Source of the DNA: JAJPHU01 sp035553375 | GTDB lineage: Bacteria > Planctomycetota > Planctomycetia > Gemmatales > Gemmataceae | Direction: 5' to 3' | DNA: 64,000 nt | NCBI GenBank assembly: GCA_035553375.1 | Contig: DATNCY010000276.1 | Location: forward strand, 1 to 64,000 | In this document: positions 25,973-35,401 of the stretch, piece by piece | Numbering within the stretch: position 1 is the first letter of the stretch | Layout: every line of letters starts with the position of its first letter | Position numbers and translations under genes: made by a program | The notes under the pieces: generated by a model | Told to the model about the DNA's origin: nothing | What the model saw: only the letters and a program-made list of their open reading frames with translations | The model's database searches: none

Positions 25973-26001
25973 TTCTTGGCGTCCTTGGCGTCTTGACGGT
26001 T
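25828..26001. repeat. Long inverted repeat family D, copy 2
   Basis: Left arm 25828-25888 and right arm 25930-26001 are complementary over about 60 bp; the right arm has a 9-base duplication (GTCCTTGGC). It carries the CAGAGGCGCAGAGACACAGA core. It overlaps the first 49 codons of the PPC gene. Confidence 0.92.
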
Positions 26002-26008
26002 AAACAAT

Positions 26009-27388
26009 TTACCCAATCAATTCGGGGATCGGCTCGGCGTCGATCAAGCGGATCGGCCGGCCACCAGGTCCAGGCATCATCGTCGTTTCCAGATCGATGC
26101 CCATGCCGGCGTAGATGCTGGCGATAACCTGCGGCGGCTTGATCGGATACTCGTGCGGAGCGGCACCGATCTTGTCCGTCGAGCCAATCACCTGCCCGCC
26201 GCGAATGTTGCCGCCACACAGGAAGTTCGTCCACGCGGCCGGATAGTGATCGCGTCCGCCGCGCTTGTTGACCTTCGGCGTGCGGCCAAACTCACTCAGC
26301 ACGGCCACGACGGTTTCTTGCAACAATCCACGCTTTTCAAGATCTTCAATGAGGGCGGAAAACGCCCAATCGAATTGCGGACACAGTAAGCGTTCGAGGT
26401 CGGCATAGGTGTTATCGAGTCCGCCACCGTCGGCGTGCATGTCCCAACAGGAGATGTTGAAGACGGTGTCGAAGTGGTTGACCGTCACGCAACGGGCACC
26501 GTTTTCAATGAGCCGGCGGGCCATCAAACAGCTTTGACCGAAGGTATTGCGGCCATAGCGATCGCGCAGCTTCTCCGGTTCCTGCGTCAGATCGAATGCC
26601 TTCTTCGTGCCCGGCGAGGTCAGCAGGTTGAATGCCCGGTTATAGGCCGTGTCGTGATCGTGGACCGACTTGCTTTCGGCGCGGCGCTGAAGCGCATCAA
26701 GTTCGCCGAGCAGTTGGCGGCGTGACTGAGTACGAAACTCACTCAGCCCCTTGGGAGGTAGCAAATTGGCGACCTGGAAATCCTTCCGCGACGGATCGCC
26801 GTTGAGGAAGAATGGTTCATGCGCGCTGCCGAGATAAGCGCCGGCCTGACCGTGCGGCGTCGAGGTGCCGGTGTTGGCGATCTTGCCCGGCAACACAATC
26901 GACGCCGGCAGATCGCCCTTGGGACCGAACACACGCGAGATGACCGAGCCAGTGTGCGGCTGCGGATTGTTCTCGCTGAAATCGTGGCCAGTCATCATCC
27001 AGCGCTGGCCGTTCTCATGCGACGCCCCGCTGTTGTAGGACAAACTGCGGATGAGCGAGACTTTATCCATCAGCCGGGCCATCAGCGGAAAGTGTTCGCA
27101 TATCTGGATGCCGGTTACATTCGTCTTGGTCGGCTTGAATGCGCCGCGAATGTCTTCGGGCGCGTTGGGCTTCATGTCCCAGGTGTCGAGGTGGCCCGGC
27201 GAGCCAACGAGAAAAAGCGTGATGACGTTCTTGATTTTGGCTTTGGGCGCATCGACTGCGCCGGCTTGCTGCAAGCCGAGTAGGTTCGGCAGCGTCAGTC
27301 CGGCCATGCCGGCGCTGCCCACCTTCAAGAAACTCCGCCGCGTCATGCCCTCACATAGCCGCAAGCGTGCGCTTCCGATATTCAGCAT
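26009..27388 (-). CDS. DUF1501 protein (Tat-exported, sulfatase-fold)
   Basis: 459 residues from ATG 27388, with GAGGAAGGA upstream. Tat signal TRRSFLKVGSAGMAGLTLPN near residue 16. DUF1501 motifs: TLFLVGSPGHLDTWDMKPNA, FKPTKTNVTGIQICEHFPLM, GQSCLMARRLIENGARCVTV, VAVLSEFGRTPKVN, GGRDHYPAAWT, and a C-terminal YAGMGIDLETT. Compared with the 10452 gene, it keeps the GRDHYP block and the HADGGGLDNT block in full. It follows a small unknown gene by 23 bases and precedes the PPC gene by about 36 bases. Confidence 0.92.
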   Translation of the reverse strand: MLNIGSARLRLCEGMTRRSFLKVGSAGMAGLTLPNLLGLQQAGAVDAPKAKIKNVITLFLVGSPGHLDTWDMKPNAPEDIRGAFKPTKTNVTGIQICEHFPLMARLMDKVSLIRSLSYNSGASHENGQRWMMTGHDFSENNPQPHTGSVISRVFGPKGDLPASIVLPGKIANTGTSTPHGQAGAYLGSAHEPFFLNGDPSRKDFQVANLLPPKGLSEFRTQSRRQLLGELDALQRRAESKSVHDHDTAYNRAFNLLTSPGTKKAFDLTQEPEKLRDRYGRNTFGQSCLMARRLIENGARCVTVNHFDTVFNISCWDMHADGGGLDNTYADLERLLCPQFDWAFSALIEDLEKRGLLQETVVAVLSEFGRTPKVNKRGGRDHYPAAWTNFLCGGNIRGGQVIGSTDKIGAAPHEYPIKPPQVIASIYAGMGIDLETTMMPGPGGRPIRLIDAEPIPELIG

Positions 27389-27411
27389 GATTCAATCCTT
27401 CCTCTGGGCCG

Positions 27412-27720
27412 TCAAATCTGGTACGCGACCTTGTTCGACACGTCGATGTATTTGCTGTTGACGTATTTGCCGTCCTTGCCTTTGCGGTAATCGATGTACT
27501 TCCACATTTGCAGGACAATCTCATATTTCCCCGGCGTCTTGTCGGGGTGTTCGTAGCTGTTCGCCGTGCGGGCGGCGTTGACGGCGGCAATCTCCTTGCC
27601 GTCGCGGAGAATCAGCCATTGCAAGCGCGATCCCCAATCGTTGCTAACTTCGCCGCGAATGACGCGGCGGCCTTCGAGGCGAATCTCCGCTCGCGGCGTT
27701 CCTTCAAGTTTCTGATCCAT
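27412..27720 (-). CDS. Small conserved-looking protein of unknown function
   Basis: 102 residues. No signal peptide or membrane segment is visible. The sequence is beta-rich and charged: EIRLEGRRVIRGEVSNDWG, LQWLILRDGKEIAAVNA, then GKYEIVLQMWKYIDY. This pattern resembles a short Ig-like or jelly-roll domain. I do not recognise the family. It is the first gene of the co-oriented block and lies only 23 bases before the DUF1501 start; 225 bases of non-coding DNA lie upstream, where a promoter for the block could sit, though I could not identify one with confidence. Confidence 0.6.
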   Translation of the reverse strand: MDQKLEGTPRAEIRLEGRRVIRGEVSNDWGSRLQWLILRDGKEIAAVNAARTANSYEHPDKTPGKYEIVLQMWKYIDYRKGKDGKYVNSKYIDVSNKVAYQI

Positions 27721-27945
27721 GACGAGAGACCTCCCGCAAAAGAGTCGGATGGCGAGTTTCGGTTTTTAATGACGATCGTTCGGTCCCAGGGTCGGAGAGT
27801 TATCCGGCAGGGTGCGTTCGGGGGGAGTACCAGGATCACCTGTTGGCATGGAGTCGTGATCCAGACTTGGAAGATACCCTATCGCGGCGTGAATGTCACG
27901 CGGATTACCTCCAATTTTCACCGAGGCACGCTTCATCCATGCGTT

Positions 27946-30423
27946 TCAGCGATTCTTGACGCTATCGAGTCGTGTCAGCGCGTCTTTGGCCTGCCGGGTG
28001 AGTGGGGCGTCGGATGCACCCTTCGCAAGGGCGTGCAGCACGCGCCGCGCCGACTCCGTGCCGATCATCTCCAGCACTTCCACGGCGCGCACGGTTCGTA
28101 AATGTTCGGTCATGGCAGCCGGATCGGCCAGTAGCGCCAGCAGTTCCTCCGCTCGTCGCCGTGCCTCCAGAGACGGCTTGCTCGCCAACAGTTTGCGCAG
28201 GGATGCCTCGGCGAATTGGCCCATCTGGGCCAACTCTTTCATGGCCTGAATGCGGACATCAAATTTGTCGTTGTCGAGATCCTTCAGCAGACGGGCCAGT
28301 TTTTCGGCAGACGCCGGCGGCACATGGTCGCGAAGGAAAGGCACCGTTTGCGCCGGCGCTCGCGCCAGCGTTTGGACGGCTTCGTAGGCCGCAGGCGCAT
28401 CCGCGCCGCCCAGGTCGCGCCACAGTGTTCGCAATTGCAGGACCGATAGTTCAATCGTCTGACTGCGGCCGGATTCGAGCAGGGCGGGCACATCCCAGAC
28501 GAGGGCGGTTCCGTCTTGGCTAGCGGTTACGAGCGTCGAGCCGCGTTCGGCGAAGGCGATGCCGACAACCTCACCGCGATGACCGGCAAACATGTGTAAT
28601 CGTCGTCCGGTGGCCGCGTCCCACAAGCGCACAGTGCCGTTGCTGCTGCCGGTCGCCAGCAGCCGGCCATCGCGGGAAAACACGGCCGCTCGTACAAACG
28701 CCTTGTCGCCGTACATCACTCGCCGTTGCTTGCCGCTCGCCACTTCCCACAAACGCACCGAGCCATCTTGCCCGCCCATCGCCAACATGCGACCATCCGG
28801 CGAAACCGTCACCGTCATCACCCCGCCGACTTTGCTCGAGAGATCACGATCCGCCGTCCGCCCGCTGACACTCCATAGGCGAACTCCCGCCGAGCCGGCG
28901 CTGAGGAACGTCTGTCCATCCGGTGTGAATAGCAGACTCGACAGCGTGTTGCCTTGTGGCCGAAGTTGGCGCAGTTCCTTGCCAGCCTTCGTATCCCACA
29001 AGACGATACGGCGATCGCTGCCCGCGAACGCCAAGGTTTTGCCATCGCTTGCCACAGCGAGCAAGCGCGCGATGGTTCGGATGTCCTGCGGCGGTTGCGC
29101 TTCCTCGCCCTTGGCGATGTTCCAGAAATGCACCTGCCCCGCCGCCGAGACGATCACCAGCGTGTGTCCGTCGGGACCGAAAGCAGCGACGCAGACCAGC
29201 GCCGGCAGTTTTGGGGAGTGCGGTTGCTCTTTCCCCGTCATCGTGTCCCAAAGGCTGAGCTTTCCCGGCATTCGTACCAGTGCCAACGTCCGGCCATCCG
29301 GCGACAGCGACATCCCCGATACCGCGCCGCCGGTGTCCTTCATCGGTCCGACCGCGCGCCCCGTATCCGGGTTCCATAGATGCAGGACATTGTCGCTCCC
29401 GCCCGACGCCAGTGTTTTGCCGTCCGGCGCGAAGGCCAAAACGCGAACCCGTCCACCCTGGCCGGCGCAGCGAGCCGTCTCCTTGCCGGTTTTTACGTCC
29501 CACAAGCGCACGGTTCCATCGGCCGCGCCGGAGGCCAGCGTCGCGCCGCCGGGACTGAACGCCAAGCAGAAAATACCGTTCTTGCCGCTGATCGAAACGC
29601 GCTGATGTCCCTCCAACAAGCGCAATTCACGGCCTGTTGTCACGTCCCACAAACGGATGTGATTGTCGTAATCGCCCGCCGCGAGGGTGCGGCCATCCGG
29701 CGCGAACGCCAGACTGCGGATTGTATCGGTACCAAAGGAACGACGAACCCGCGTTTCCTTCATGGCGGCGAGATCGAACAGGCTGATCCCTTCTCGCCCC
29801 TTGTTTACGGCGAGCATTCGGCCGTTGCTCGTGAGCGCAAGTCCCTGAATACTGCCCGCTACGCGCAATTCGCTCTTGCCGCACGATCCCCACAGATGAA
29901 TATCGCCCGCGCTTGTACCCAGAGCCGCCCCGGAACCATCCGGCGTGAAGGCGACCGCCTCAATACGTTCGCTCGATCCCAGGTTGGAAGTGTGCAAGGA
30001 CTCGCGCTGTCCGGCGAGATTCTCGCCGCGCTGGTCGGTGTCGCATCGGTACAGCGTCCCGCGCGCATCGCACCAGAGCAGCGATTTGCCGCGCTCCGCG
30101 AACGTGAGAGCGACACACGCGGGCGCATGGAAGTGCGCCAACTCCTTGCCCGTAGCGACATCCCACAGACTGAGCGTGTTATCGTGGCCGGCCGTGGCGA
30201 TGCGACGGCCATCCGGCGCGAAGGCGATGGACGTGATCTCGCCGCCATGCCGCAACCGTGTGGAACCGATGCGCAGCCGGGCCAGAGGCGGCAACGGATC
30301 GCCGTGGTTGTCCACCTTGGTGGATTTCCCAGCCGGTTCCGCAGTGAATCCGCTCGTCTGCGAGATCATGCTCACAAAAAGCACAAGCAACAGCGACGGG
30401 CAACGAACCGAGCGAGCGTTCAT
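27946..30423 (-). CDS. Exported WD40-repeat protein with C-terminal helical domain
   Basis: 825 residues. ATG 30423 has GGAG eight bases upstream and a signal peptide (CPSLLLVLFVSMISQTSGFT). Residues ~60-650 contain a dozen or more WD40 repeats with clear LWD endings (TLSLWDVATGKELAHF, HIRLWDVTTGRELRLL, TVRLWDVKTGKETARC, TVRLWDAATGRRLHMF), enough for two propellers. The C-terminal ~170 residues (LRTLWRDLGGADAPAAYEAV onward) are helical and HEAT-like, with KFDVRIQAMKELAQMGQFAE. This arrangement is common in planctomycetes. It is probably a scaffold; no enzyme motif is seen. Confidence 0.9.
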   Translation of the reverse strand: MNARSVRCPSLLLVLFVSMISQTSGFTAEPAGKSTKVDNHGDPLPPLARLRIGSTRLRHGGEITSIAFAPDGRRIATAGHDNTLSLWDVATGKELAHFHAPACVALTFAERGKSLLWCDARGTLYRCDTDQRGENLAGQRESLHTSNLGSSERIEAVAFTPDGSGAALGTSAGDIHLWGSCGKSELRVAGSIQGLALTSNGRMLAVNKGREGISLFDLAAMKETRVRRSFGTDTIRSLAFAPDGRTLAAGDYDNHIRLWDVTTGRELRLLEGHQRVSISGKNGIFCLAFSPGGATLASGAADGTVRLWDVKTGKETARCAGQGGRVRVLAFAPDGKTLASGGSDNVLHLWNPDTGRAVGPMKDTGGAVSGMSLSPDGRTLALVRMPGKLSLWDTMTGKEQPHSPKLPALVCVAAFGPDGHTLVIVSAAGQVHFWNIAKGEEAQPPQDIRTIARLLAVASDGKTLAFAGSDRRIVLWDTKAGKELRQLRPQGNTLSSLLFTPDGQTFLSAGSAGVRLWSVSGRTADRDLSSKVGGVMTVTVSPDGRMLAMGGQDGSVRLWEVASGKQRRVMYGDKAFVRAAVFSRDGRLLATGSSNGTVRLWDAATGRRLHMFAGHRGEVVGIAFAERGSTLVTASQDGTALVWDVPALLESGRSQTIELSVLQLRTLWRDLGGADAPAAYEAVQTLARAPAQTVPFLRDHVPPASAEKLARLLKDLDNDKFDVRIQAMKELAQMGQFAEASLRKLLASKPSLEARRRAEELLALLADPAAMTEHLRTVRAVEVLEMIGTESARRVLHALAKGASDAPLTRQAKDALTRLDSVKNR

Positions 30424-30502
30424 CGGCAATCTCCAGGGAACAATAGCCAAGGTCCGGTAACAGGACGAAGAAGGGACGGGGGACTAACGGCTATCGGCCC
30501 CT

Positions 30503-30559
30503 GCCAGCCCGCAGCGCCAGCAAGGAAAGGAGAGTCCCTTGCTGGCGCTGCGGGCTGGC
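30503..30559. repeat. Hairpin repeat family A, copy 4
   Basis: GCCAGCCCGCAGCGCCAGCA and its complement form about 22-bp arms around a purine-rich centre. It sits in a divergent promoter region (WD40 gene on minus, MscS gene on plus). Confidence 0.9.
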
Positions 30560-30717
30560 GGGGTTTGCCGCGCTGTCCTTACAACGTGTGCGAATCCCCC
30601 AGATACCGGCATCGTGCGCCGCGCGTGAAATTGGTCTGGCGTAGCCGCCGTTTCCGCGTATCATGCCGCGCCCTAGGGACCAGACATTCTGGTCCGCGCA
30701 CGTCCGAGGAGTGGGCC

Positions 30718-32856
30718 ATGCAAGACGCAATCTCGAAAGCCCTCACGTCCCGCAAGTTGGTCATGGGGGCGCTCGCCGGGGTCGCCCTGGTTATTGGCGC
30801 TATGTGGTTGATCGATCCCGAGGCCTTCCCCATCAAGGGGCCGACCAGCGAGGCGGAACAACCGGGCGAAACGGCCGATGCGGGACCGCCGCTGTCCGCG
30901 GCCGAACGCATCGCCCATTTGCAGCACGACATAGAGGAGGATCGGCAATACCTTGACAAGTTCACCGCCCAATTGAAGGCTCCCGACAACGAATACAATA
31001 GGGCCGAGAAACGCTTCCAAAAGGTCGATGAGGATTTGCAGCAAGCTCGCCAGGCGATCCAGCAACTCAAGGACGCGGGCAAGGCAGAGGAGGCGTTGGC
31101 CCGCGCCGGCTCTCTCAAGGATTTGCAAGCGAGTTGGCAGCGAAACCGCGATCGCTTTAACCTGGCCATCAAGGAACACAAGACACTTCAGCAGAGCATC
31201 GCCGCTCTGGAGCGCAAGATCGAGAAGGAGCAGCAAACGCTCGATCGTCTCTCCGGTGTGGCGCCTAAGGTAGCCGATTCGGGGAGCGAACCGGAACGCG
31301 CTCACGGAGCGAATGCACCACCTTCCACTGCCAAAGCAGCCGACTCACCGGGCAAGCCGGCACACACTCGCGGAGCCGGTTCGCCCTCTTCCGCGTCTTC
31401 GGGCCTAACCTTGCCGGAATCGCCGTTGGCCCTCGCTTCCTCCGCTTCCGCTGCCGCGCCAGCCACCCCGTCGGCCGCGTCCGAAGCACCCGATGCCGAA
31501 CATGTTTCCCGCGAGGTGCAGCGCGCGAGAGAGGAGGCCAAGCTCAAGGAGGAAGCCGCGAAAAAGGCCGAGGGTAAAGCGCAATCGATCACCCAACGGA
31601 TGGAGATCTTGCGTCAGAACGTCAGCTTGGCGAAGAAAATGCTGGATACCGCGCGCCAGCGCGCCGACCACGAGCAGCAAACCCGGAGTACTCTCGAGGC
31701 CGATCTACAAACGAAGACGGCCGCCAAGGCACCGGAGGCGGAATTGAAATACGTCTCCAGCCGCATCGAGGCAGCTCAGCGGCGGCTTCAGGAGGCACAA
31801 GCCGAGGTACGTTCCAGTACGGATCGCTTGCACGACTTCCAGGGCGAACTAAGCACCTTGCAGAACCAGCAGATTGCCGCCCTCCATGAGGCCGACGCCA
31901 AGAAGCAAGCCGCCGAGGACGCCGAGGACAGAATCGCCTACTTACAGAATCCGTTTCGTCCGCGTAACATCGTGCAATGGCTGTTCCACCACGGCCCGCG
32001 TTTGTTCCTCATCACCCTCGGCATGATTATCTTCTATCGGCTGTCGCGCGTGATTAGCCGTCGTGCTGTCCGCTTCATGGCCCAAACCGGCACGGCCAAA
32101 CGCGGTACGCATCAGGATCGCGAAAACCGGGCGCAGACGCTGGTCGGCGTGTTCAATAGCACCCTGTCGCTGTTCGTCCTCGGCGGCGGCGCGCTGATGA
32201 TTTTCGATGAGGTTGGTATCCCGATCGTGCCCCTCATGGGCGGGGCCGCCGTCCTCGGCCTGGCCGTCGCCTTCGGCGCGCAGAATCTCATCAAGGATTA
32301 TTTCTCCGGCTTCATGGTTCTCTTGGAAGATCAATACGGCATCAACGACGTGGTGCGAATCGGCTCCATTTCCGGCCTGGTCGAGCATATTTCGCTGCGA
32401 ACAACGGTGCTGCGCGACCTGGAAGGCATCGTTCACTTCATCCCGCACGGCACCATCACGACGGTTAGCAATCTGACGCACGGTTGGTCGCGGGCGTTGT
32501 TCGATGTTGGCATCGCCTACAAGGAAGACGTGGATCGCGTCATGCAGGTGCTTCTCGATCTGGGCCGTGAGTTGCGCCAGGATGCGACATTCGGCCCACT
32601 GATCCTCGACGATCCCGAAATGCTCGGCGTCGATGGCTTGGCCGATTCGTCGGTGGTCCTCAAATTTTTCATGAAGACGCTGCCGTTGCAGCAATGGACG
32701 GTCAAGCGCGAGATGCTGCGGCGGATCAAGAACAAGTTTGACGCGCTGGGCATCGAGATTCCGTTCCCGCATCAGACGGTGTATCACCGCTATGAGACGC
32801 CGCCGCCGGCGGGCGTCCCGGAGTATGCCCCGCTGCCGGTCAAACGTGCGGGATGA
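30718..32856 (+). CDS. MscS-family mechanosensitive channel with long coiled-coil N-domain
   Basis: 712 residues. ATG 30718 follows GAGGAG at a 6-base spacing; the open frame extends much further upstream but there runs antisense to the WD40 gene. A membrane or signal segment lies at residues 13-34 (LVMGALAGVALVIGAMWLID). Two long charged coiled coils (about 60-185 and 260-410) are split by an Ala/Ser/Pro linker. Membrane segments follow (LFLITLGMIIFYRL, LSLFVLGGGALMIF), then the MscS pore/beta core: VLGLAVAFGAQNLIKDYFSG and FMVLLEDQYGINDVVRIGSI. The C-terminal alpha/beta domain ends PFPHQTVYH. It is an inner-membrane channel that opens on hypo-osmotic stress; the periplasmic coiled coil recalls MscK/YbiO-type variants. 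Confidence 0.9.
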   Translation: MQDAISKALTSRKLVMGALAGVALVIGAMWLIDPEAFPIKGPTSEAEQPGETADAGPPLSAAERIAHLQHDIEEDRQYLDKFTAQLKAPDNEYNRAEKRFQKVDEDLQQARQAIQQLKDAGKAEEALARAGSLKDLQASWQRNRDRFNLAIKEHKTLQQSIAALERKIEKEQQTLDRLSGVAPKVADSGSEPERAHGANAPPSTAKAADSPGKPAHTRGAGSPSSASSGLTLPESPLALASSASAAAPATPSAASEAPDAEHVSREVQRAREEAKLKEEAAKKAEGKAQSITQRMEILRQNVSLAKKMLDTARQRADHEQQTRSTLEADLQTKTAAKAPEAELKYVSSRIEAAQRRLQEAQAEVRSSTDRLHDFQGELSTLQNQQIAALHEADAKKQAAEDAEDRIAYLQNPFRPRNIVQWLFHHGPRLFLITLGMIIFYRLSRVISRRAVRFMAQTGTAKRGTHQDRENRAQTLVGVFNSTLSLFVLGGGALMIFDEVGIPIVPLMGGAAVLGLAVAFGAQNLIKDYFSGFMVLLEDQYGINDVVRIGSISGLVEHISLRTTVLRDLEGIVHFIPHGTITTVSNLTHGWSRALFDVGIAYKEDVDRVMQVLLDLGRELRQDATFGPLILDDPEMLGVDGLADSSVVLKFFMKTLPLQQWTVKREMLRRIKNKFDALGIEIPFPHQTVYHRYETPPPAGVPEYAPLPVKRAG

Positions 32857-32911
32857 ATCGGCGGAACGTCTTCGCGGGTTCCTGTTCCTATCCGTAGCTG
32901 CCACGGAGAGC

Positions 32912-32998
32912 GTCGGTCGTAGGGTGGGTAGAGGGCCGCGAGGCCCACCAGCGAGGGCGTGGTGGGCCTCGCGGCCCTCTACCCACCCTACGACCGAC
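32912..32998. repeat. Perfect inverted repeat with 39-bp arms (GTAGGGTGGGTAGAGGG)
   Basis: 32912-32950 and 32960-32998 are exact complements with a nine-base loop. It lies between the convergent MscS and propeller genes, in a 294-base gap. A partial extra copy of CTACGACCGAC follows directly. Confidence 0.95.
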
Positions 32999-33150
32999 TA
33001 CGACCGACACAAGAACGGCAACTCATCACGTCTTCGCCGTCGCGCAATATCTGCCACGATGGAGCGAGGACTAGGACTCATCCCATGTTCATGCGAAGGG
33101 CGATTCACTTTGTCCGCTGCGGCGGCGCTAAGCCGCAAGCGGCGGTATCG

Positions 33151-35310
33151 TCACTTCGCCGCTCGCGGCTGCACGTTAAACACCACGTCCGCCGATCCCG
33201 TGTTGCCGGCCGCGTCGCGCACGCGCAGAACCAGCACATACGTCCCCGGTTTCAGTCCCTCGGTCTTGAACTGGAACGTCTCCGCCTTGCTGTCGAATAA
33301 GCCATCGCTTGGAAAGACGTTGATCCACTTCTTGCCGTTGACGGCGAACGATGCCGCCGTCAGACGCACCAGCGGCGAGCGAGCCGTCGCTGCTAAAATC
33401 ACCTGATCGCCGTCGATGCCGGCCGTCTTCACCGTCACCGCCGGGGCCTCGTGACACACCACGAAAGGCAGACTGCTTCGTTCGCCGGTCAGCGCCTCGC
33501 CCTCCGGGTTGTCCTTGCGATCGCTGGCCACAACCTTCACCCGATAGACGCCCGACGGCGTGGTCGTCGTGTCCCACTCGAAATCCGTCTTGTCGAGATC
33601 GTCTTCCAACTCGATCCAGTTTTTCCAGCCGTCCTTGCGGACGAGAATGCGATAAGTGAGATCGTCTTCGTTGGCATCTGTAGCCGACCATTTGAACTTG
33701 AGCTTCTTGGGGTTGTCCAGGTTGACAGCGTTAAGATCCGGCGCCTCGACCTTGGTAATCTCCGGCGTTTGATTGGTCGTCATATAGCGCAGCGTCACGC
33801 CGCGCACGGCCGGACTGCGAGCCGGGTTGTTCGTGACCAAGGTCACGCGATATTGCAGAAAGCGAGCCGTCGGCGCGGCGATCGTCGCTTGCTCGGCGTC
33901 GCTCTGTTCGGCCGACCAATCGCTCCAGGTGTCGTCCGGCTCGGCCACATTGCCGCTGCGCGCGGCGATGCGGACGCTCGTTCCGGCGGGCGTGTCACCC
34001 TCCCAGCGCAGCGAACCCCACCGGCTGATGATCTTGGCGTCCAGTACCTCCGAGAGTACCATCCCGCGCGCCGCGTACTTATCCTGAAGGACGTACAATT
34101 TGCCCGGATCGCCGGTGCCCAGCACGATGGAACCGTCTCGTCGTTGGCACATGCACAGGATTTGCCCATGATCCAGCCGGGCAATCTCGCTGCGCTCGCG
34201 CGTCGCCTCATTGACCTCGAATAATTGTCCGTCCATGCCGGTGCCGACGAAGAAACGCTCACCCTGACGCAGCAAGCTCAGAACCATCGCTTTCTCGCGG
34301 AATACCTCGCGCACGGTGCCATCCAGCGCGATGCGATACACCGAGTTCTCGCCGCTTGCCGGCGTTGAGGGAGCCGGAGCCGAGTTGGACTTGCTTCCCT
34401 CATGGCCTGACGTGGCGGATTTTTTACTCGTTGCGGTCTCTTTTTTATCCGTTTTTGCTTTCTTGTCCGAAACCACCTCGGCGGAATCCGTGTCGCGCAC
34501 GCCCACAGCGGTTCCACGGCTGGAAAGACCACCTCCACCACCGCGCCGCCGTGAGGTCGGCGAGCTGGTGCCGACGTAGACTGCTTGCGGCGTGACCTTC
34601 AGCGTCCGCACCTCGGCCTGGTTCGCCTGATACAACACGAATCCTTTGCCGCGCGGATCGATGCGATAGACGAGTCCGCCCTTATCGGTGCCGGCGTAAA
34701 CCATGCCGTCGCCGCCGGCGGCGACGCACAGGATATGTTCTTGCCGCGTCGTGTAAAACACGGCCGCCTTGCCCTCGCCGTTGATGCGATAAATACGGCC
34801 GTGCGGCCCGGTGCCGGCGTATAACGTCTGCCCCTTGGGATCGACGGCCAGCGACCAAACATACGCCTCGCCGGTTTCGCTGAACACCTTGCCTTGGCCG
34901 CGCGGATCGATGCGAACAATCTGTCCATTCGGTCCGGTACCGGCGTAGATGCTGCCGTCCGACCCCACGGCCAAACACAGCACCTGACTTTGCTCGCTGG
35001 CATACACGACGACCGGCTTGCCTTCCGGCGGCAGCTTGTAAATCTTCCCCTCGTTGCCGGTGGCGACGTACAAATTGCCGTCGCGGTCCTCAACCATGTC
35101 CCACACATGTGAGGCGTCCAACCCGGCCAACGGCCGCAATTGCCGCGACAGCCGCAACACGCCCTCGCTGCTGACGACCATCTGCTTGAGTTGGGCTTTG
35201 TCGTAGTGCGCGGGAGTATGCTGATGCCACACCTTGACCTTGGTCGCGAGGGCGAAGGGAGGACAGGCAAACATCAACGCCACGACATACGGCAAGCACG
35301 AACGCAACAT
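33151..35310 (-). CDS. Exported beta-propeller protein with Fn3-like C-terminal domains
   Basis: 719 residues. I choose ATG 35310 (GGGAG five bases upstream); an in-frame GTG at 35322 overlaps that ribosome site. Signal peptide: CLPYVVALMFACPPFALA. The first ~270 residues form propeller blades with repeated GxxYAGTGPxGxIxRID patterns (SIYAGTGPNGQIVRIDPRGQ, TLYAGTGPHGRIYRINGEG). A low-complexity Lys/Ser/Thr linker (about 260-325) is followed by more blades and two Ig/Fn3-like domains (TPEITKVEAPDLNAVNLDNP; FVVCHEAPAVTVKTAGIDGD). No catalytic residues are evident. It may bind or sense an extracellular ligand, which is an inference. Confidence 0.82.
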   Translation of the reverse strand: MLRSCLPYVVALMFACPPFALATKVKVWHQHTPAHYDKAQLKQMVVSSEGVLRLSRQLRPLAGLDASHVWDMVEDRDGNLYVATGNEGKIYKLPPEGKPVVVYASEQSQVLCLAVGSDGSIYAGTGPNGQIVRIDPRGQGKVFSETGEAYVWSLAVDPKGQTLYAGTGPHGRIYRINGEGKAAVFYTTRQEHILCVAAGGDGMVYAGTDKGGLVYRIDPRGKGFVLYQANQAEVRTLKVTPQAVYVGTSSPTSRRRGGGGGLSSRGTAVGVRDTDSAEVVSDKKAKTDKKETATSKKSATSGHEGSKSNSAPAPSTPASGENSVYRIALDGTVREVFREKAMVLSLLRQGERFFVGTGMDGQLFEVNEATRERSEIARLDHGQILCMCQRRDGSIVLGTGDPGKLYVLQDKYAARGMVLSEVLDAKIISRWGSLRWEGDTPAGTSVRIAARSGNVAEPDDTWSDWSAEQSDAEQATIAAPTARFLQYRVTLVTNNPARSPAVRGVTLRYMTTNQTPEITKVEAPDLNAVNLDNPKKLKFKWSATDANEDDLTYRILVRKDGWKNWIELEDDLDKTDFEWDTTTTPSGVYRVKVVASDRKDNPEGEALTGERSSLPFVVCHEAPAVTVKTAGIDGDQVILAATARSPLVRLTAASFAVNGKKWINVFPSDGLFDSKAETFQFKTEGLKPGTYVLVLRVRDAAGNTGSADVVFNVQPRAAK

Positions 35311-35334
35311 GGAAACTCCCACGCCAGGGCAAAT

Positions 35335-35401
35335 CCTTTCGGATTTCGGATTTCGCTTTTTGAGTTTCTTTCGGATTTCGGATTTCGAGTTTCGGATTTA
35401 T
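35335..35401. repeat. Heptamer repeat (TTTCGGA)n, second locus
   Basis: TTTCGGATTTCGGATTTCG followed by a diverged spacer and again TTTCGGATTTCGGATTTCGA, all in one orientation here. It fills the gap between two minus-strand genes and touches the stop codon of the S55 peptidase, as the 5241 copy touches lpxC. Confidence 0.85.

Noticed and set aside
29380..30717. Upstream extension of the MscS frame
   Set aside because: It runs antisense through the WD40 gene and a hairpin repeat, and the internal ATG at 30718 has a strong ribosome site.
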